Notes under the pieces: generated by a model | Databases searched by the model: none | Told to the model about the DNA's origin: nothing | Seen by the model: only the letters and a program-made list of their open reading frames with translations | Shown: piece after piece, positions 1-9,716 of the stretch | Numbering within the stretch: position 1 is the first letter of the stretch | How the letters are laid out: each line of letters opens with the position of its first letter | Origin: CAWAND01 sp963807065 | GTDB taxonomy: Bacteria > Chloroflexota > Anaerolineae > Anaerolineales > E44-bin32 | Length of the DNA: 64,000 nt | Reading direction: 5' to 3' | Assembly (NCBI GenBank): GCA_963807065.1 | Contig: CAWDZQ010000003.1 | Coordinates: 124,001 to 188,000, forward strand | Translations under genes and position numbers: made by a program

Positions 1-2244
1 CATCGAATTGGCGGATGTGGCCAATGGCGAGGTGCTGGCCGGCCTGACCCCCGAGCAGCAGCGTTTCTTGACCCAGAACGGCTTCGTGGTCATCCGCAGC
101 GGGGAGGCGCAGTTCAACGACATCCGCTTTGAGACGGCCTACGTCAACGGTCAGCCGTTCTTCCGCACGGTCGACGAGGCCTATCACGCGCTGCATCTCC
201 AGTTCGACGACCTGCTCAAGGCGCTCGAACGCCAGATTCTGCGGACCCAGATGCTGGCGCTCCTTACCGCCACGCGTGACCAGGTTCACGCCTACGCCGA
301 GCCAACCCAGGGCACGTCGATCGAGTCCGACACGGCGCTGGCCGAGGCTTATCTCGAGGTCGCCATCCACCTGTTCGACCCTTCGGCGCCGCCGTCGCAG
401 GTGATGCCGGCTGAGGTCGAGGCCCAGCTCAAACAGATCATGGACGCCGGTGGGCGGGACATGTCGGTCCTGTTCCCGGATTTTGAAGACGACTACGGCG
501 CCTACAAGCCGGTCGGCCACTATGCCGGGGACCCGGACCTCGAGGGTTATTTCCGGGGCATGACCTGGCTAGGGCGGGTCCATTTCGCGCTGGGGGACGC
601 CCAAGACCCATCCTTCGAGCCGTCGCGGGTGCCGTTGATCATCACCCTGGCCATGCGAGAAGCCGACGCCGACGGCTGGCCGGCCTCCACTTGGAGCGAC
701 GTCAACCGGCTGCTCGACTTCCTGGTGGGCCCCACCGACGATCTGGGCCCGCTCGAATATGCCGCCCTGATGGACCAGGTCTACGGCCCCGACGTGACGA
801 TTTCGGGTCTGGCCGACGATGCCCAGTGGGGGACCTTCCTTGCCTCCACCGATAACTTGCCGGCGCCGCAGATCAACTCGACCTTCGCCGATTTTACGTC
901 TGACCTGCAGGTCGAGAAGGGCTGGCGGCTGATGGGCCAGCGCTTCACCATGGACGCCGACATCTTCCAGTCCTTGATCTTCGACCAGGTCGGGGTTCGC
1001 GCTGACGGCGCCAAGCGCGATTTCCCCACCGGGCTGGATGTGATGGCCGTCTTCGGGTCGGGCACAGCGATGGATGCACTCCAGCAGCGGGGCGATATGA
1101 CCTTCCCCAACTACCCGGAGAACCTGGAGGCGCTCAAGGGGGCGGCCGCCGCCCAGCCCGAGTTCGCAGTGGCTGGGCCGCGCCTACAGCGCCTGGCTGT
1201 ATTCGTTCCTGCCGGTGGTGGCGCCCAAGGACAATGCTTACCCACAATTCATGCAAACCGACGCCTGGGGGGCCAAGGATCTGAACGCCGCCCTGGGCAG
1301 CTGGACCGAACTCAAGCACGATACCGTGCTGTATTCCAAGATGCCGGAAGGTCTCGGCGGCGGTGGACCCCCCACGTCCGATCCGGCGCCGAGCTACGTC
1401 GAACCCAACCCGCAGGCCTTCTACCGCATGGCCTACATCGCCCGGACGATCGGGGAGGGCGTGGAGCGTCGTGTCAATCCGGAGGGCTATCAGGACTCAG
1501 CTCCGCCTTTTCCCCAGCAGAGCGCAGCCGACGCGGTGCATGCCATGGCCCAGCTGGCGAGTGCGCTGGACGATCTGGGCACGGCGGCAGCCCGCGAGCT
1601 GGCCGGGGAAGACCTCGGTGATCTGCGCTACGCTGTCACCGGCTGCCTCGGGTTCCATGAGTGCACCTATCTCCGCACGCCCTACAACGAACCGATCGGC
1701 GAGCCGCCCAAGGTCCCGGTGGTGGCGGCTGTGTCCGGCGCCGCCGGGTCCGTGCTGGAAGCCGCCACCGGGTATGTCGACCGGATCTACGCCATCGTCC
1801 CGCTCGAAGGTGGCCAGGAAGTGGCCCAGGGAGGGGTGTTCTCCGTACTACGAATTCACCCAGCCGCGCGATCAGCGCCTGACCGATGACGAGTGGCGTC
1901 AAGAGCTTGACACGGGGCAAGCCCCGCCGCGGCCAACCTGGGCGGATGCCTTCTCGCTGCAGGGCGGGGCGGCCTCGGAGGCGCTGTTCTTCCGGGTGGG
2001 CGACACCTACGTCGTGACCGAGGCCGGCGATCGCTACAACCTGCGCGCCTCGCCCGCCGTCGACGCACCCGTTGTGGGGCTGCTCGGCACGGACAGCTAC
2101 CTGACCTTCATCGACGGCCCAGTGGAGAGCGGGGGGCATCGTTGGTGGAAGGTCGACTGCGAGTGGTGCACTTTCCTGAACGGTTCTAATGCGAAGGAAG
2201 GCTGGATCGCCGAGAACCCGGAGTGGTTGGGGCGGTCGTATTGA
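1..2244 (+). pseudogene. DUF3160 family protein, 5'-truncated by window edge, two frameshifts, C-terminal SH3b-like domain
   Basis: The reading frame is open from the window edge, so the N-terminus is missing. The product resembles DUF3160 proteins, secreted proteins of unknown function in Chloroflexota and related bacteria; the FPTGLDVMAVFGSG stretch is typical. The frame changes twice. Near 1163 removal of one T from GAGTTCGCAG restores PESQWLGRAYSAWLY, and near 1845 removal of one G from CTCCGTACTAC restores GVFSYYEFTQ. The last ~90 residues (GDTYVVTEAGDRYNLRASP to EGWIAE) look like a bacterial SH3 domain, which often binds cell-wall material. Both shifts are one-base insertions in otherwise well-kept sequence, so sequencing error is as likely as decay. 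Export is inferred from the family; no signal peptide is visible. Confidence 0.75.
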
Positions 2245-2427
2245 GCGTGGTGACCCTGAGGCGAAACGGTGGCCGCTGGGCCTTCGGCCCCTCGCCCTAA
2301 CACTTTCCGCCACGTGTCATGGCCAGTGAGCGGCTGCCCCAAGGTCTGTTTGGGGGAGCGAGCGAAGCAATCGTTTGGGGGGCATCGTGCGGCCCGCGGG
2401 TCAGGGGCGGTGACCCTGATAAAGAAA

Positions 2428-2487
2428 GATGGCCACCCCAACAAGTGCCTTGCGCAGGCGGCGGCCAACGCCGCCTCGCCATGACCT
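2428..2487. repeat. Dispersed intergenic repeat, copy A1
   Basis: The stretch GATGGCCACCCCAACAA followed by a GC-rich GGCGGC...GCCGCC segment and CTCGCCATGAC recurs at 17873-17922 in the same order. Shorter CGCCATGAC pieces occur at 13828 and 15884. The gap 2245-2528 holds only such repeat debris, including GGTGACCCTGA twice (about 2249 and 2410); I see no gene in it. Confidence 0.55.
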
Positions 2488-2528
2488 GCAGGCGGATTTT
2501 TCCATGCTACGGCCGGCTGCTGGTGGGG

Positions 2529-2900
2529 TCAGCCTACGACAGCGGCTCGCAGCCCCTCGAGATCATCCGCACCCAACACGAGCCGGGTGCCGGTGGCGAG
2601 ATAGGTCAGCGTGAGGTTGACCCCGGCATCGGCGGCCTGGCGGCAGATGTGCCCCAAGACCCCCGGCCGATCTTCGACTTCAATCACAAGCACGTCCACC
2701 GGCTCGGATGCCTGAAACCCTGCCGCCTGAAGGGCGGATCGGGCCGCCCCGCCGTCCGGTACCAGCAAGTGGGCGTGCGGTGGGCCGCCGCTGTGGCCAA
2801 AGACGCCTTCGATGTTGATCCCGGCAGCCGCCAGCGCTTCGCCGACTTCGGCCATGGAGCCGGGGCGGTCCTCGAGTTGAACCGACAGATCTTGAGCCAT
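2529..2900 (-). CDS. Tandem ACT-domain protein
   Basis: A 123-residue protein with two ACT-like halves. The first begins MAQDLSVQLEDRPGSMAEVGEALAAAG-type sequence in which DRPGSMAEV is the typical first loop and helix, and the second repeats it as VEVEDRPGVLGHICRQAADAGVN-like sequence. ACT domains usually bind amino acids and regulate metabolic enzymes; small free-standing ones are common and their ligands mostly unknown. The ATG at 2900 is preferred because a strong AGGAGGAGG ribosome site sits just upstream; a 31-residue upstream extension is possible but is low-complexity and lacks such a site. It is transcribed alone, away from the cyclase remnant. Confidence 0.75.
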   Translation of the reverse strand: MAQDLSVQLEDRPGSMAEVGEALAAAGINIEGVFGHSGGPPHAHLLVPDGGAARSALQAAGFQASEPVDVLVIEVEDRPGVLGHICRQAADAGVNLTLTYLATGTRLVLGADDLEGLRAAVVG

Positions 2901-3181
2901 GACTCCTCCTCCTGTGTGGATGGCCCCGAAGATGGCGCGGGCTTGAAGCGGCAGTGGGGTGGGCTGGATTGGGTGGGCCGGTGCTCCGGCCACGGGGGCT
3001 TAGGGTCACTGTAGAGAAAAACGAAGCCGGAGTCAACCGTCGGTCTGTGTCCAGCCCGCTGCCTCAGGGCGCAGCCGAGCTCTGCCTGTCCTTGCCCATG
3101 GTTTGAGGGCTTGGGCCGGGACCGTGTTCGGTCCGTGACCGCCATGTGCACTGGCAACCGGTTCGGCGCAACCGAAGTTGG

Positions 3182-4126
3182 GCTTTCCAGAGCCTCAGCG
3201 CTATCCATCCCAGCATCACTTCTGCTCTGTGGTCGTTCTTGTCGCCCATGGGCGCGTTGTTGTTCGCCGGCCGGCGCCAGGTTATCCGATGGCTCGTCCT
3301 GTAAACGGCCCTGACGGGTCTGATTAATCGTGGGGTGCACGCCCCTGCAGCTTTGCCCAACACCGTGATCGTCCTGCTGTTTGTCCTCAACCTGGCCGCC
3401 GTATCAGGACTTGTGTTCGCCATGCTGGCCTACTTCGACTCGGAAAAGGACCGCGCGCACGGGCTTCTGCAGGCGGAGCACCCCACGTCTGAGCGGCTGC
3501 TGCTCAACGTCCTCCCCAAGGAGATCGTGCCGGCGCTGAAGCAGGGCCGCAGCGCCGCCGAGACATTCGATTCCGCCAGCATCCTGTTCGCCGACATCGT
3601 CGGCTTCACCTCGCTCTCGGCCCAGCTGTCCCCTGGCGAGATGGTCAACCTGCTCAATGAGATCTTCTCCCACTTCGACACCCTGGTTGCACGCCATGGG
3701 GTGGAGAAGTTCCGCACCATCGGCGACAACTACATGGTCGCCTCGGGGGTCCCCACGCCGCGGCCAGACCACGCCGAGGGGCTGGCGGATATGGCATTGG
3801 ATATGTGCCGCTATCTCGAGGAAAGGCCGTGAGGGCGGGGAGTGGAGCTGAGCTTCCGGTTGGGGATCGGCTCCGGCCCGATGGTGGGGGCTGTGATCGG
3901 TCAGACCAAGTTCCACTACGATGTGTGGGGCCACGCCGTCAACATGGCCAGCCGCATGGAATCGCAAGGCATTCCCGGCAAGATTCAGATCACACCCGAG
4001 ACCCATGAGCTACTCGTGCAGGGCTATGTGTGCGAGCGTCGAGGCGTGATCGATGTCAAGGGCGCAGGGGACATGGAGACGTGGTTCTTGGTATCACGCA
4101 TGGCGGCCGGCGCCGAACAGGGCTGA
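3182..4126 (+). pseudogene. Class III adenylate/guanylate cyclase remnant with two in-frame stops
   Basis: One frame reads through as a membrane-anchored class III nucleotide cyclase. AIHPSITSALWSFLSPMGALLF and, after a TAA at 3302, TALTGLINRGVHAP plus a transmembrane stretch (VIVLLFVLNLAAVSGLVFAM) give the N-terminal membrane part. Then come NVLPKEIVPALKQG and the catalytic core FADIVGFTSLS (metal-binding Asp) and FRTIGDNYMVASG. A TGA at 3830 interrupts the core, and GVELSFRLGIGSGPMVGAVIGQ to VWGHAVNMASRME follows in the same frame. Upstream of about 3120 the frame is lost. An intact enzyme would make cAMP or cGMP from ATP or GTP at the membrane. Two nonsense codons with no frameshift argue for real decay. 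A shorter 165-residue product from 3335 would lack half of the active site. Confidence 0.8.
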
Positions 4127-4441
4127 GCGGAAAGGTGTGCTTGGCCCGTAAGCTTGCATGCCTTGCACAATCAGCCGAACCGGGGCCGGCCTTTGGCCGA
4201 TGGCCTGCGTTCTCTGTTTGGCGGGCGCCAGAGCCGCCAGCTCAGGTTCTTTGTGTTGGCCGAGCGTTCTCCTTCCCATCCTGCCTCAAAATCCAGCTTG
4301 TGAAACAATTCACATATCCATCGTCCCGAGAGCTGCCGGTTGAACCGACTGGCCCCACAGGTGAGCGAGACCCGGCGTCAGGGCTTAGGGGAGGCTTAGG
4401 ACCTGCCGGGTGATGCCTGTAGGTCATGCGTCTTTGGCTTC
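4127..4441. other. Intergenic region between convergent genes
   Basis: About 315 bases between the cyclase remnant and the 3' end of the glycerate kinase gene. I see no convincing gene. The only clear structure is a CRP-type palindrome at 4299-4314, listed separately. Confidence 0.5.
4299..4314. promoter_or_regulatory. CRP-type palindrome TGTGA-N6-TCACA
   Basis: TGTGA AACAAT TCACA matches the CRP-family consensus at all ten half-site positions. It lies between two convergent gene ends and no -10 element is placed correctly on either strand, so its function is unclear. The match is seen; a regulatory role is inference. Confidence 0.4.
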
Positions 4442-5782
4442 TCAAGGATAGACCAACACGAACGCCAGATCGGTGACGTTGGTCCGTGTCGGTCCGGTGG
4501 TGAGGGTGGCTCCCACCGCGGATAGGAAGGTGTGGGAGTCATCGTCCTCGAGGCTCTTGCGGGGGTTGAGCCCCAGCGCCCGGGCATGCGCAGCCGTGGA
4601 TCCAGTGACGATGCCGCCGGCGGCCGGGGTGGGTCCGTCCACCCCGTCGGTGGCCAGAGTGGCCACCAGGCAGCGTTCTAGGCCATCCAAGTCGATGGCG
4701 GCCGCTAGTGCCAGCTCCTGATTTCGGCCGCCCCGACCGGAGCCCGTAACGTTTACCGTGGTTTCACCTCCCTGGACGAGGCACGCGGGAGCGGGCAGGG
4801 GGTCGCCATGCTGGCGAACGGAGCTGGCCCGTCCTGCCAAGTCCCGCCCGGCCTGACTGGCCTCGCCCTCCAGGTTCGACTTCAGCACCTGCGTCTGGAA
4901 CCCCAGCTCCCGCGCCCGGACGGCTGCCGCCTCGCACGCCATGCGGTTGGTGCCAATGATCACATGCTGGACAGCCGGAGCCCTATCCGGCTCGGTGGCC
5001 CCCGAGCCCTGCAGGGTAGCGAGGACCGAGGCCGACAGGCGTGAGCCGAGGCCGTAGCGATGGATCACCTCTAGCGCGTCTTGACTGGCGTCGGCCGACT
5101 CCACCGTCGGGCCGGAGGCGATGGCCTCCAGACGGTCCCCCACCACGTCGGACAGCAGCAAGGTGGCCGTCCGGGCCGGAGCCGCCAGGCGCGCCAGGCC
5201 GCCGGCCTTAATTTTCGACAGCCGGCGGCGTACGGTGTTGACCTCGTCAATGCTGGCCCCGGACCGCAGCAGCATGTCGGTGGTGGTCCGCAGATCCTCC
5301 AGGTTGACCCCCTCAGCCGGCAGCTCGAGCAGCGCCGAGCCGCCGCCCGAGAGAAGCACCAGCACCAGGTCTTGCGGTCGGGTCGATCCCAGCATCTCGG
5401 CCATCCGGCGCCCGGCGTTCAGCGATCCCCGAGTAGGGAGGGGGTGGCCCCCCTGAATCCACGCTATTCCCTGTCCGTCGCCCGGCGGGAGGTCCGGCAC
5501 CGCCATGACCCCGCCAGCCAGGCGCGTCCCGAGCACCTTGACCGCGGCTCGGGCCATGGCCACCCCGGCCTTGCCGGCGCCGACGATAAATACTCGGCTG
5601 TCAGCCTCCAATTCGTACGGGGTATCCGCCACAGTGATCGTGTCTGCCTTCAGGCGGAGATAGCGGCGCACGGCGACTTCCGGATCGACCGCCGCCAGGC
5701 TGGCGGCCACCAGGTCCTGGACGTGCTCCAGGCGGTCCTCCCACTGGGGCGCACCGGTTGTAGGGCGCCGTTCGTCGACCAT
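4442..5782 (-). CDS. Glycerate 2-kinase, class II (MOFRL/DUF4147 family)
   Basis: This 446-residue protein matches class II glycerate kinases, which phosphorylate glycerate with ATP to 2-phosphoglycerate in the cytoplasm. Visible motifs are the Rossmann-like FIVGAGKAG (about 65-73), the SGGGSALL loop (145-152) and the C-terminal TLATDGVDGPTPAAGG segment of the MOFRL domain. Length is normal. The ATG at 5782 is used; an in-frame TTG at 5788 is better spaced from an AGAGGA site and may be the real start. The gene is divergent from the LacI-type regulator across a region with two operators. The neighbouring GH13_18 phosphorylase may release glycerate from glucosylglycerate, which would give this kinase its substrate; that link is inferred. 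Confidence 0.85.
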   Translation of the reverse strand: MVDERRPTTGAPQWEDRLEHVQDLVAASLAAVDPEVAVRRYLRLKADTITVADTPYELEADSRVFIVGAGKAGVAMARAAVKVLGTRLAGGVMAVPDLPPGDGQGIAWIQGGHPLPTRGSLNAGRRMAEMLGSTRPQDLVLVLLSGGGSALLELPAEGVNLEDLRTTTDMLLRSGASIDEVNTVRRRLSKIKAGGLARLAAPARTATLLLSDVVGDRLEAIASGPTVESADASQDALEVIHRYGLGSRLSASVLATLQGSGATEPDRAPAVQHVIIGTNRMACEAAAVRARELGFQTQVLKSNLEGEASQAGRDLAGRASSVRQHGDPLPAPACLVQGGETTVNVTGSGRGGRNQELALAAAIDLDGLERCLVATLATDGVDGPTPAAGGIVTGSTAAHARALGLNPRKSLEDDDSHTFLSAVGATLTTGPTRTNVTDLAFVLVYP

Positions 5783-5889
5783 GTGCAAGTCTCAATCCTC
5801 TTTCATTCCAACGTGTACCGGCGACCGAGATGGCTGAGACCCATCGGGCGGGTTTCCCGCCTGAATCTAGCATACCTCATGACTTCGAT

Positions 5890-5941
5890 TTGACATCCAA
5901 AACGTTTCGGGCTATTCTGGCCTTAACCCAAAACGTTTTGG
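5890..5941 (+). promoter_or_regulatory. LacI promoter with two operators
   Basis: TTGACA at 5890-5895 and TATTCT at 5913-5918 are 17 bp apart. Between them lies CCAAAACGTTTCGG (5897-5910), and a perfect palindrome CCAAAACGTTTTGG lies downstream at 5928-5941. The two centres are 31 bp apart, about three helical turns, so bound dimers would face the same side of the DNA. A central CG is typical of LacI/GalR operators. The placement suggests repression of the regulator's own promoter and possibly of the divergent kinase gene. Confidence 0.75.
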
Positions 5942-5961
5942 ACCCCCAAGGTCTCAGGCTT

Positions 5962-6978
5962 GTGAGCCCACGCGTGACTTTGAAGACGATTGCGGCAGCG
6001 ACCGGCTACTCCATCACGACGGTTTCGCGCGCCCTGGCAGGCTATCAAGACGTTTCCCCGGCGACGCGCCAACTCGTCCAGGACACCGCCGTCAAGCTGG
6101 GCTATTTTCCCAACGCCACCGCCCGACAGCTCCAAAAGCAGCGCACGGACCTGATCGGCCTGATCCTGCCGTCCTTCGGGCCGCGCTTCGCCGATCCGTA
6201 CTTCAGCCTGATGCTGGCCGGAATCGGCGATGAAATGGCCGCCCACGGGTACGACATCCTGATCTCCTCCCACTCGCCTGGGCTGGATGAGGTGGCGGCT
6301 TACCGGACTTTGGTCGAAGGCCGGCGGGTCGACGGGACGGTGGTTATCCGTACACGCTTGAAGGACGAGAGGATTGCCTATCTCGTTAGTCGCGACTTCC
6401 CGTTCGTCGCCTTCGGCCGGACGGACGATGGCCTGTCTTTTCCCTACATCGATGAGGATGGCGAGAGCGGCACCCATCAGCTGGTCCATCACCTGGCCCG
6501 CCTCGGCCACCAACGCATCGCCTACATCGCTGCCCCGCAAGACCTGACCTTTGGGCTCAACCGCCTGAGGGGCTACCAGCGTGCCATGCACGAGCTCGGC
6601 CTGAGCCCCAACGGGGACTACGTGGCCGTCGCCGACCTGACCCGAACCGGAGGCATGGCCGCCGCCACGCGATTGCTGGACTTGAAGGCCCCGCCGACCG
6701 CCATCGTGGCCGCCAATGACCTTATGGCGCTGGGCGCTGTGACCCTGGCTAAGGACCGGCAGATGGTCATCGGCAGGGACCTATCTGTGGCCGGCTTCGA
6801 CGATATCCCAACCGCAGAAGCGCTTGGATTGACAACCCTCAACCAGCCGATCTACAGCATCGGGCGAAAGCTCAGCCAGATGCTTGTGGCCGTGATTCGC
6901 GGGGAGCCGCTCGATGAATCCCGGGTGCTGCTACAGCCCCGATTGATGAGTTGCCCCTCGATAGGACCTCCGGCGTGA
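5962..6978 (+). CDS. LacI/GalR-family transcriptional regulator
   Basis: A 338-residue repressor with an N-terminal helix-turn-helix (about 7-26, TLKTIAAATGYSITTVSRAL) and hinge helix, followed by a periplasmic-binding-protein-like sugar domain (IGLILPSFGPRFADPYFS, DGTVVIRTR, AGFDDIPTAEALGLTTLNQP). The GTG at 5962 is chosen: AAGGT lies about nine bases upstream and the length fits the family, whereas longer upstream frames would translate through the promoter and operators. It probably senses the sugar imported by the downstream transporter and controls the locus from 4.4 to 13.7 kb. A second in-frame GTG at 5974 is possible. Confidence 0.9.
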   Translation: MSPRVTLKTIAAATGYSITTVSRALAGYQDVSPATRQLVQDTAVKLGYFPNATARQLQKQRTDLIGLILPSFGPRFADPYFSLMLAGIGDEMAAHGYDILISSHSPGLDEVAAYRTLVEGRRVDGTVVIRTRLKDERIAYLVSRDFPFVAFGRTDDGLSFPYIDEDGESGTHQLVHHLARLGHQRIAYIAAPQDLTFGLNRLRGYQRAMHELGLSPNGDYVAVADLTRTGGMAAATRLLDLKAPPTAIVAANDLMALGAVTLAKDRQMVIGRDLSVAGFDDIPTAEALGLTTLNQPIYSIGRKLSQMLVAVIRGEPLDESRVLLQPRLMSCPSIGPPA

Positions 6979-7100
6979 CCCACCCCTCTGGGCGTGGGCC
7001 CGGCCGAACTCGTGAAAGGAGTCCAACCGACACCTAGGTTCAGCCATTTCTTCGGATTCGCCAGTGGGACCGCCCCACGCAATTGAGAGGAAGAGAAGAC

Positions 7101-8607
7101 ATGCTCCGGTCATTGAGAGGTGCCGTGTTGCTGACGATGGTCCTTGGACTGCTCCTTGCGGCCTGCGGATCGCAGCCCACCGGCGACACGGGCCAAGCTG
7201 CCACCCTTCAGGCGCAAGTTAACGATCTTCAGAATCAGGTCCAAGAGGCGCAAGCGGCCGAGAAAGACACGGCCGACCTCGAAGCTAAGCTTAACGATAT
7301 GCAGTCACAGCTCGATGCCGCCCAAAACCCGGTGGTGGTTGAGTTTTGGACGACCGACAATGAAGGAAGCGCGTGTGAAGGTGTATGAAGAGATAGCGGC
7401 GCGCTACATGGCTGCTCACTCCGGCGTTGAGATTCGCATTGTCCCCATTGAAGAAGCTGGTATCTCTCAGCGAATATCGACCGCCGTGGCCGCCAACCGC
7501 CTGCCCGCTATCGTCCGCATGGGCATCGAGCGGGTGGCCTCCTTTTCCGCCGATGGGCTACTGGACGAAGATGCTGCCATGGCGACCATTAAGTCCATTG
7601 GCGAGAGCGACTTCCGCAAGGGCCCGCTCCAAATGGTCGTCGACCCGGCCACCGGGAACTATGCCGCTATCCCCTTTGACGGCTGGATCCAGGCTCTTTG
7701 GTACCGCGCAGACGTTTTCAAGAGCGCCGGCCTGGCTGCGCCCGTCACCTGGGACCAGATTACGGCGGCCTGCCAAGGACTTCCAGGCAACGACAACCTG
7801 CTGTATGGGATGACCCTGGGGACCGATCCGGGACAGAACTACCCGCACCAGGTCTTCGAGCAGGTGGCCATTTCCAACGACGCCTGGCCGTTTGACAGCT
7901 CCGGCAATGTGACCATGGACACACCTGAGATGGTGGCCGCACTGCAGTGGTACACGGACCTGCAGAGCTGCTCGCTGCCCGGGCCACAGTACTGGCGCGG
8001 CGCCCGAGAGGCGTACGAATACGGGCAGTCGGGGATGCTGTTCTACTCGACCTACATCATGGATGACCTGGTGGATGGCTCCGGCCTGGACTCCGGCGGC
8101 AACGTCCAGCTGGCCTACCCTGACCTGGCGGCTCGCACCGGGTTCGCCCCTTCGATGGAAGGGCCGAATGGGGCTGCGACCTACGGTCAGCTTGTCACGC
8201 TGAGCATCATGAAGGGCGCCGACCCCGTCGCTCAGGATGTGGTCAAGTTCTTCATGACCGGCGACAACTACCAGGAAATCCTGGCCCTGGCTCCGTTCGG
8301 CAAGGTTCCTGTGTTGGAGAGCGCCGTCGACGGCTGGTCGTCTTCCAGCGACTACTTTGCCAACTACCCGCCCGAAACCCTGGCTGCGATCGCCGCAGGT
8401 TATGACACGATGCAGCGCTGGCTCTTCCGGCCTGGCTATGACGCCACCCAGCAAGCCGTGATTGGGGACATCGAGGGCCGCCTGCTCATCTCGCAGGTGA
8501 TCAGCAACATCGCCATCGAACACTCGATGACACCCCAAGAGGGCGCCACCTGGCTTCAGGGGCAGGTCGAAGACCTCTACACCCAGCGAAAGGCTGCTGC
8601 GCAGTAG
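7101..8607 (+). CDS. Sugar ABC transporter substrate-binding lipoprotein (one frameshift)
   Basis: The N-terminal part has a lipoprotein signal with lipobox LLAAC (Cys22) after MLRSLRGAVLLTMVLGL. It is followed by an unusual ~45-residue predicted coiled coil (repeated LQAQVNDLQNQVQEAQ-type heptads) before the binding domain. Near 7365 an extra G in GAAGGAAGCG shifts the frame; removing it joins VVVEFWTTDNE to EARVKVYEEIAARYM, a standard family 1 extracellular solute-binding sequence. The rest (AIPFDGWIQALWYRADVFKSAGL, PVTWDQITAAC) is intact to 8607. It would capture the sugar outside the membrane and pass it to the two permeases. The ATG at 7101 has an AGGAAG site. The break may be a sequence error because the operon is otherwise intact. 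Confidence 0.8.
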
Positions 8608-8624
8608 TCCCTTCCGAATTGAAC

Positions 8625-8685
8625 CGTTTTCCTCAAGGGGTGGGGAGCTCCGCCAAAGGGGCTCCTCCATCCCATGAGGAAAACG
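8625..8685 (+). terminator. Long hairpin between binding-protein and permease genes
   Basis: CGTTTTCCTCA (8625-8635) pairs with TGAGGAAAACG (8675-8685), and the inner GGGGTGGGGAGC/GCTCCTCCATCCC region extends the stem. No clear T-run follows. Such hairpins after binding-protein genes commonly raise the level of that transcript over the permeases by attenuation or RNA protection; this role is inferred. Confidence 0.6.
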
Positions 8686-8801
8686 CGCCGCCGGGCGTGC
8701 CCCATGTGGTGTCCAGACAGCTTGGCCCTGGGGAAGTCAGGAGGGCATCATGATCCATGATTTAACGGTCGAAGGCCAGAAGGAGTTGGTTGGGCGGGGG
8801 C

Positions 8802-9701
8802 ATGGCGGCGCGCGAGGCCCGCTTGGCCTGGCTGCTGATTCTGCCCAGCGCGCTGATTGTCTTCGGCCTGGTCTTATTCCCCGCCTTCTTCAGCATCTGG
8901 ATCAGCTTCCACCACGTCAGCCTTGGAAATCTGAACGATGTGTTTCACGCGCCGTGGGTCGGCTTCCAGAATTTCCAGCTGGTCTTCAACGATTTTGCAT
9001 TCAAGTTTCAGGGATGGCTCAACTGGGGGGCGGCGGTCACGACCGTTGTGTACTCCGTGCTCTCAACCATTCTGGTCGTGGTACTCGGTTTGCTGGCGGC
9101 GCTGATCCTGAACCACAAGTTCACCGGCCGGGGCCTCGCCCGGGGGGTCTTCTTGTTTCCCTACATCGCCCCGGTGGTGAGTGTCGCCTTTGTGTGGCGC
9201 TGGCTGCTCGATCCTCGCCCCTCAGGGGTCTTCAACGATGTCCTGACATCGACCGGGCTGCTGCATGAGCCCATGGCCTTTCTGGCGACGCGCGGCCTGG
9301 CCATCTGGCTTGTCATCTTGTTTCAGGGGTGGCGCTACTTCCCGTTCGCCATGCTGATGCTCCTGGCACGTCTACAAGCGATCGATGAGGCCCTCTACGA
9401 AGCGGCCGGGGTAGATGGCGCCAGCGCCTTTCAGAAGTTTCTCTACATCACCCTCCCCGAGCTGCGCTATGTCATGGGGGCCATCTTCTTGCTGCGGCTG
9501 TTGTGGACCTTCAACAAGTTCGACGACATCTGGCTCCTGACGGGAGGGGGCTACGGGACCAACGTCCTGCCGGTGCTGACCTACCAGTTCAGTTTCGGCT
9601 CCTTCGATTTCGGCAAGGGCGCGGCGACGGCCATGATTCAGTTGGCGGCCTTGGTCGTGTTCATCGCCGTGTACGCGGTCACCGTCATGCGCCAAGAGTA
9701 G
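8802..9701 (+). CDS. ABC sugar transporter permease, MalF/UgpA type
   Basis: A polytopic inner-membrane protein of about 299 residues. It has an N-terminal transmembrane segment (AWLLILPSALIVFGLVLFP) and several more hydrophobic segments. The EAA loop at about 195-215 (EALYEAAGVDGASAFQKF) contacts the ATPase. It pairs with the next permease. The start is uncertain: the ATG at 8802 follows a G-rich stretch, whereas a TTG at 8790 sits only four bases after AAGGAG. No ATPase gene is present in the locus, as is usual for carbohydrate transporters that share an MsmK/UgpC-type ATPase encoded elsewhere. Confidence 0.88.
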   Translation: MAAREARLAWLLILPSALIVFGLVLFPAFFSIWISFHHVSLGNLNDVFHAPWVGFQNFQLVFNDFAFKFQGWLNWGAAVTTVVYSVLSTILVVVLGLLAALILNHKFTGRGLARGVFLFPYIAPVVSVAFVWRWLLDPRPSGVFNDVLTSTGLLHEPMAFLATRGLAIWLVILFQGWRYFPFAMLMLLARLQAIDEALYEAAGVDGASAFQKFLYITLPELRYVMGAIFLLRLLWTFNKFDDIWLLTGGGYGTNVLPVLTYQFSFGSFDFGKGAATAMIQLAALVVFIAVYAVTVMRQE

Positions 9702-9716
9702 CCACGGAGAGCAAGC

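Noticed and set aside
1160..1165. Programmed +1 frameshifting at GAGTTC
   Set aside because: The same hexamer occurs normally inside genes as Glu-Phe; there is no slippery stop codon or downstream stimulator, and the duplicated copy at 16023 simply lacks the extra T.
2901..2993. 31-residue N-terminal extension of the ACT protein
   Set aside because: Low-complexity, no ribosome site; an AGGAGGAGG site lies directly before the ATG at 2900.
3830..3832. TGA as selenocysteine or recoded codon in the cyclase
   Set aside because: TAA, TAG and TGA all interrupt genes in this window and all serve as normal stops; no selenocysteine insertion structure or conserved Cys/Sec site is evident.
5830..5961. 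Upstream extension of the LacI-type regulator
   Set aside because: It would translate through the promoter and operators, and the HTH normally starts within the first ten residues.
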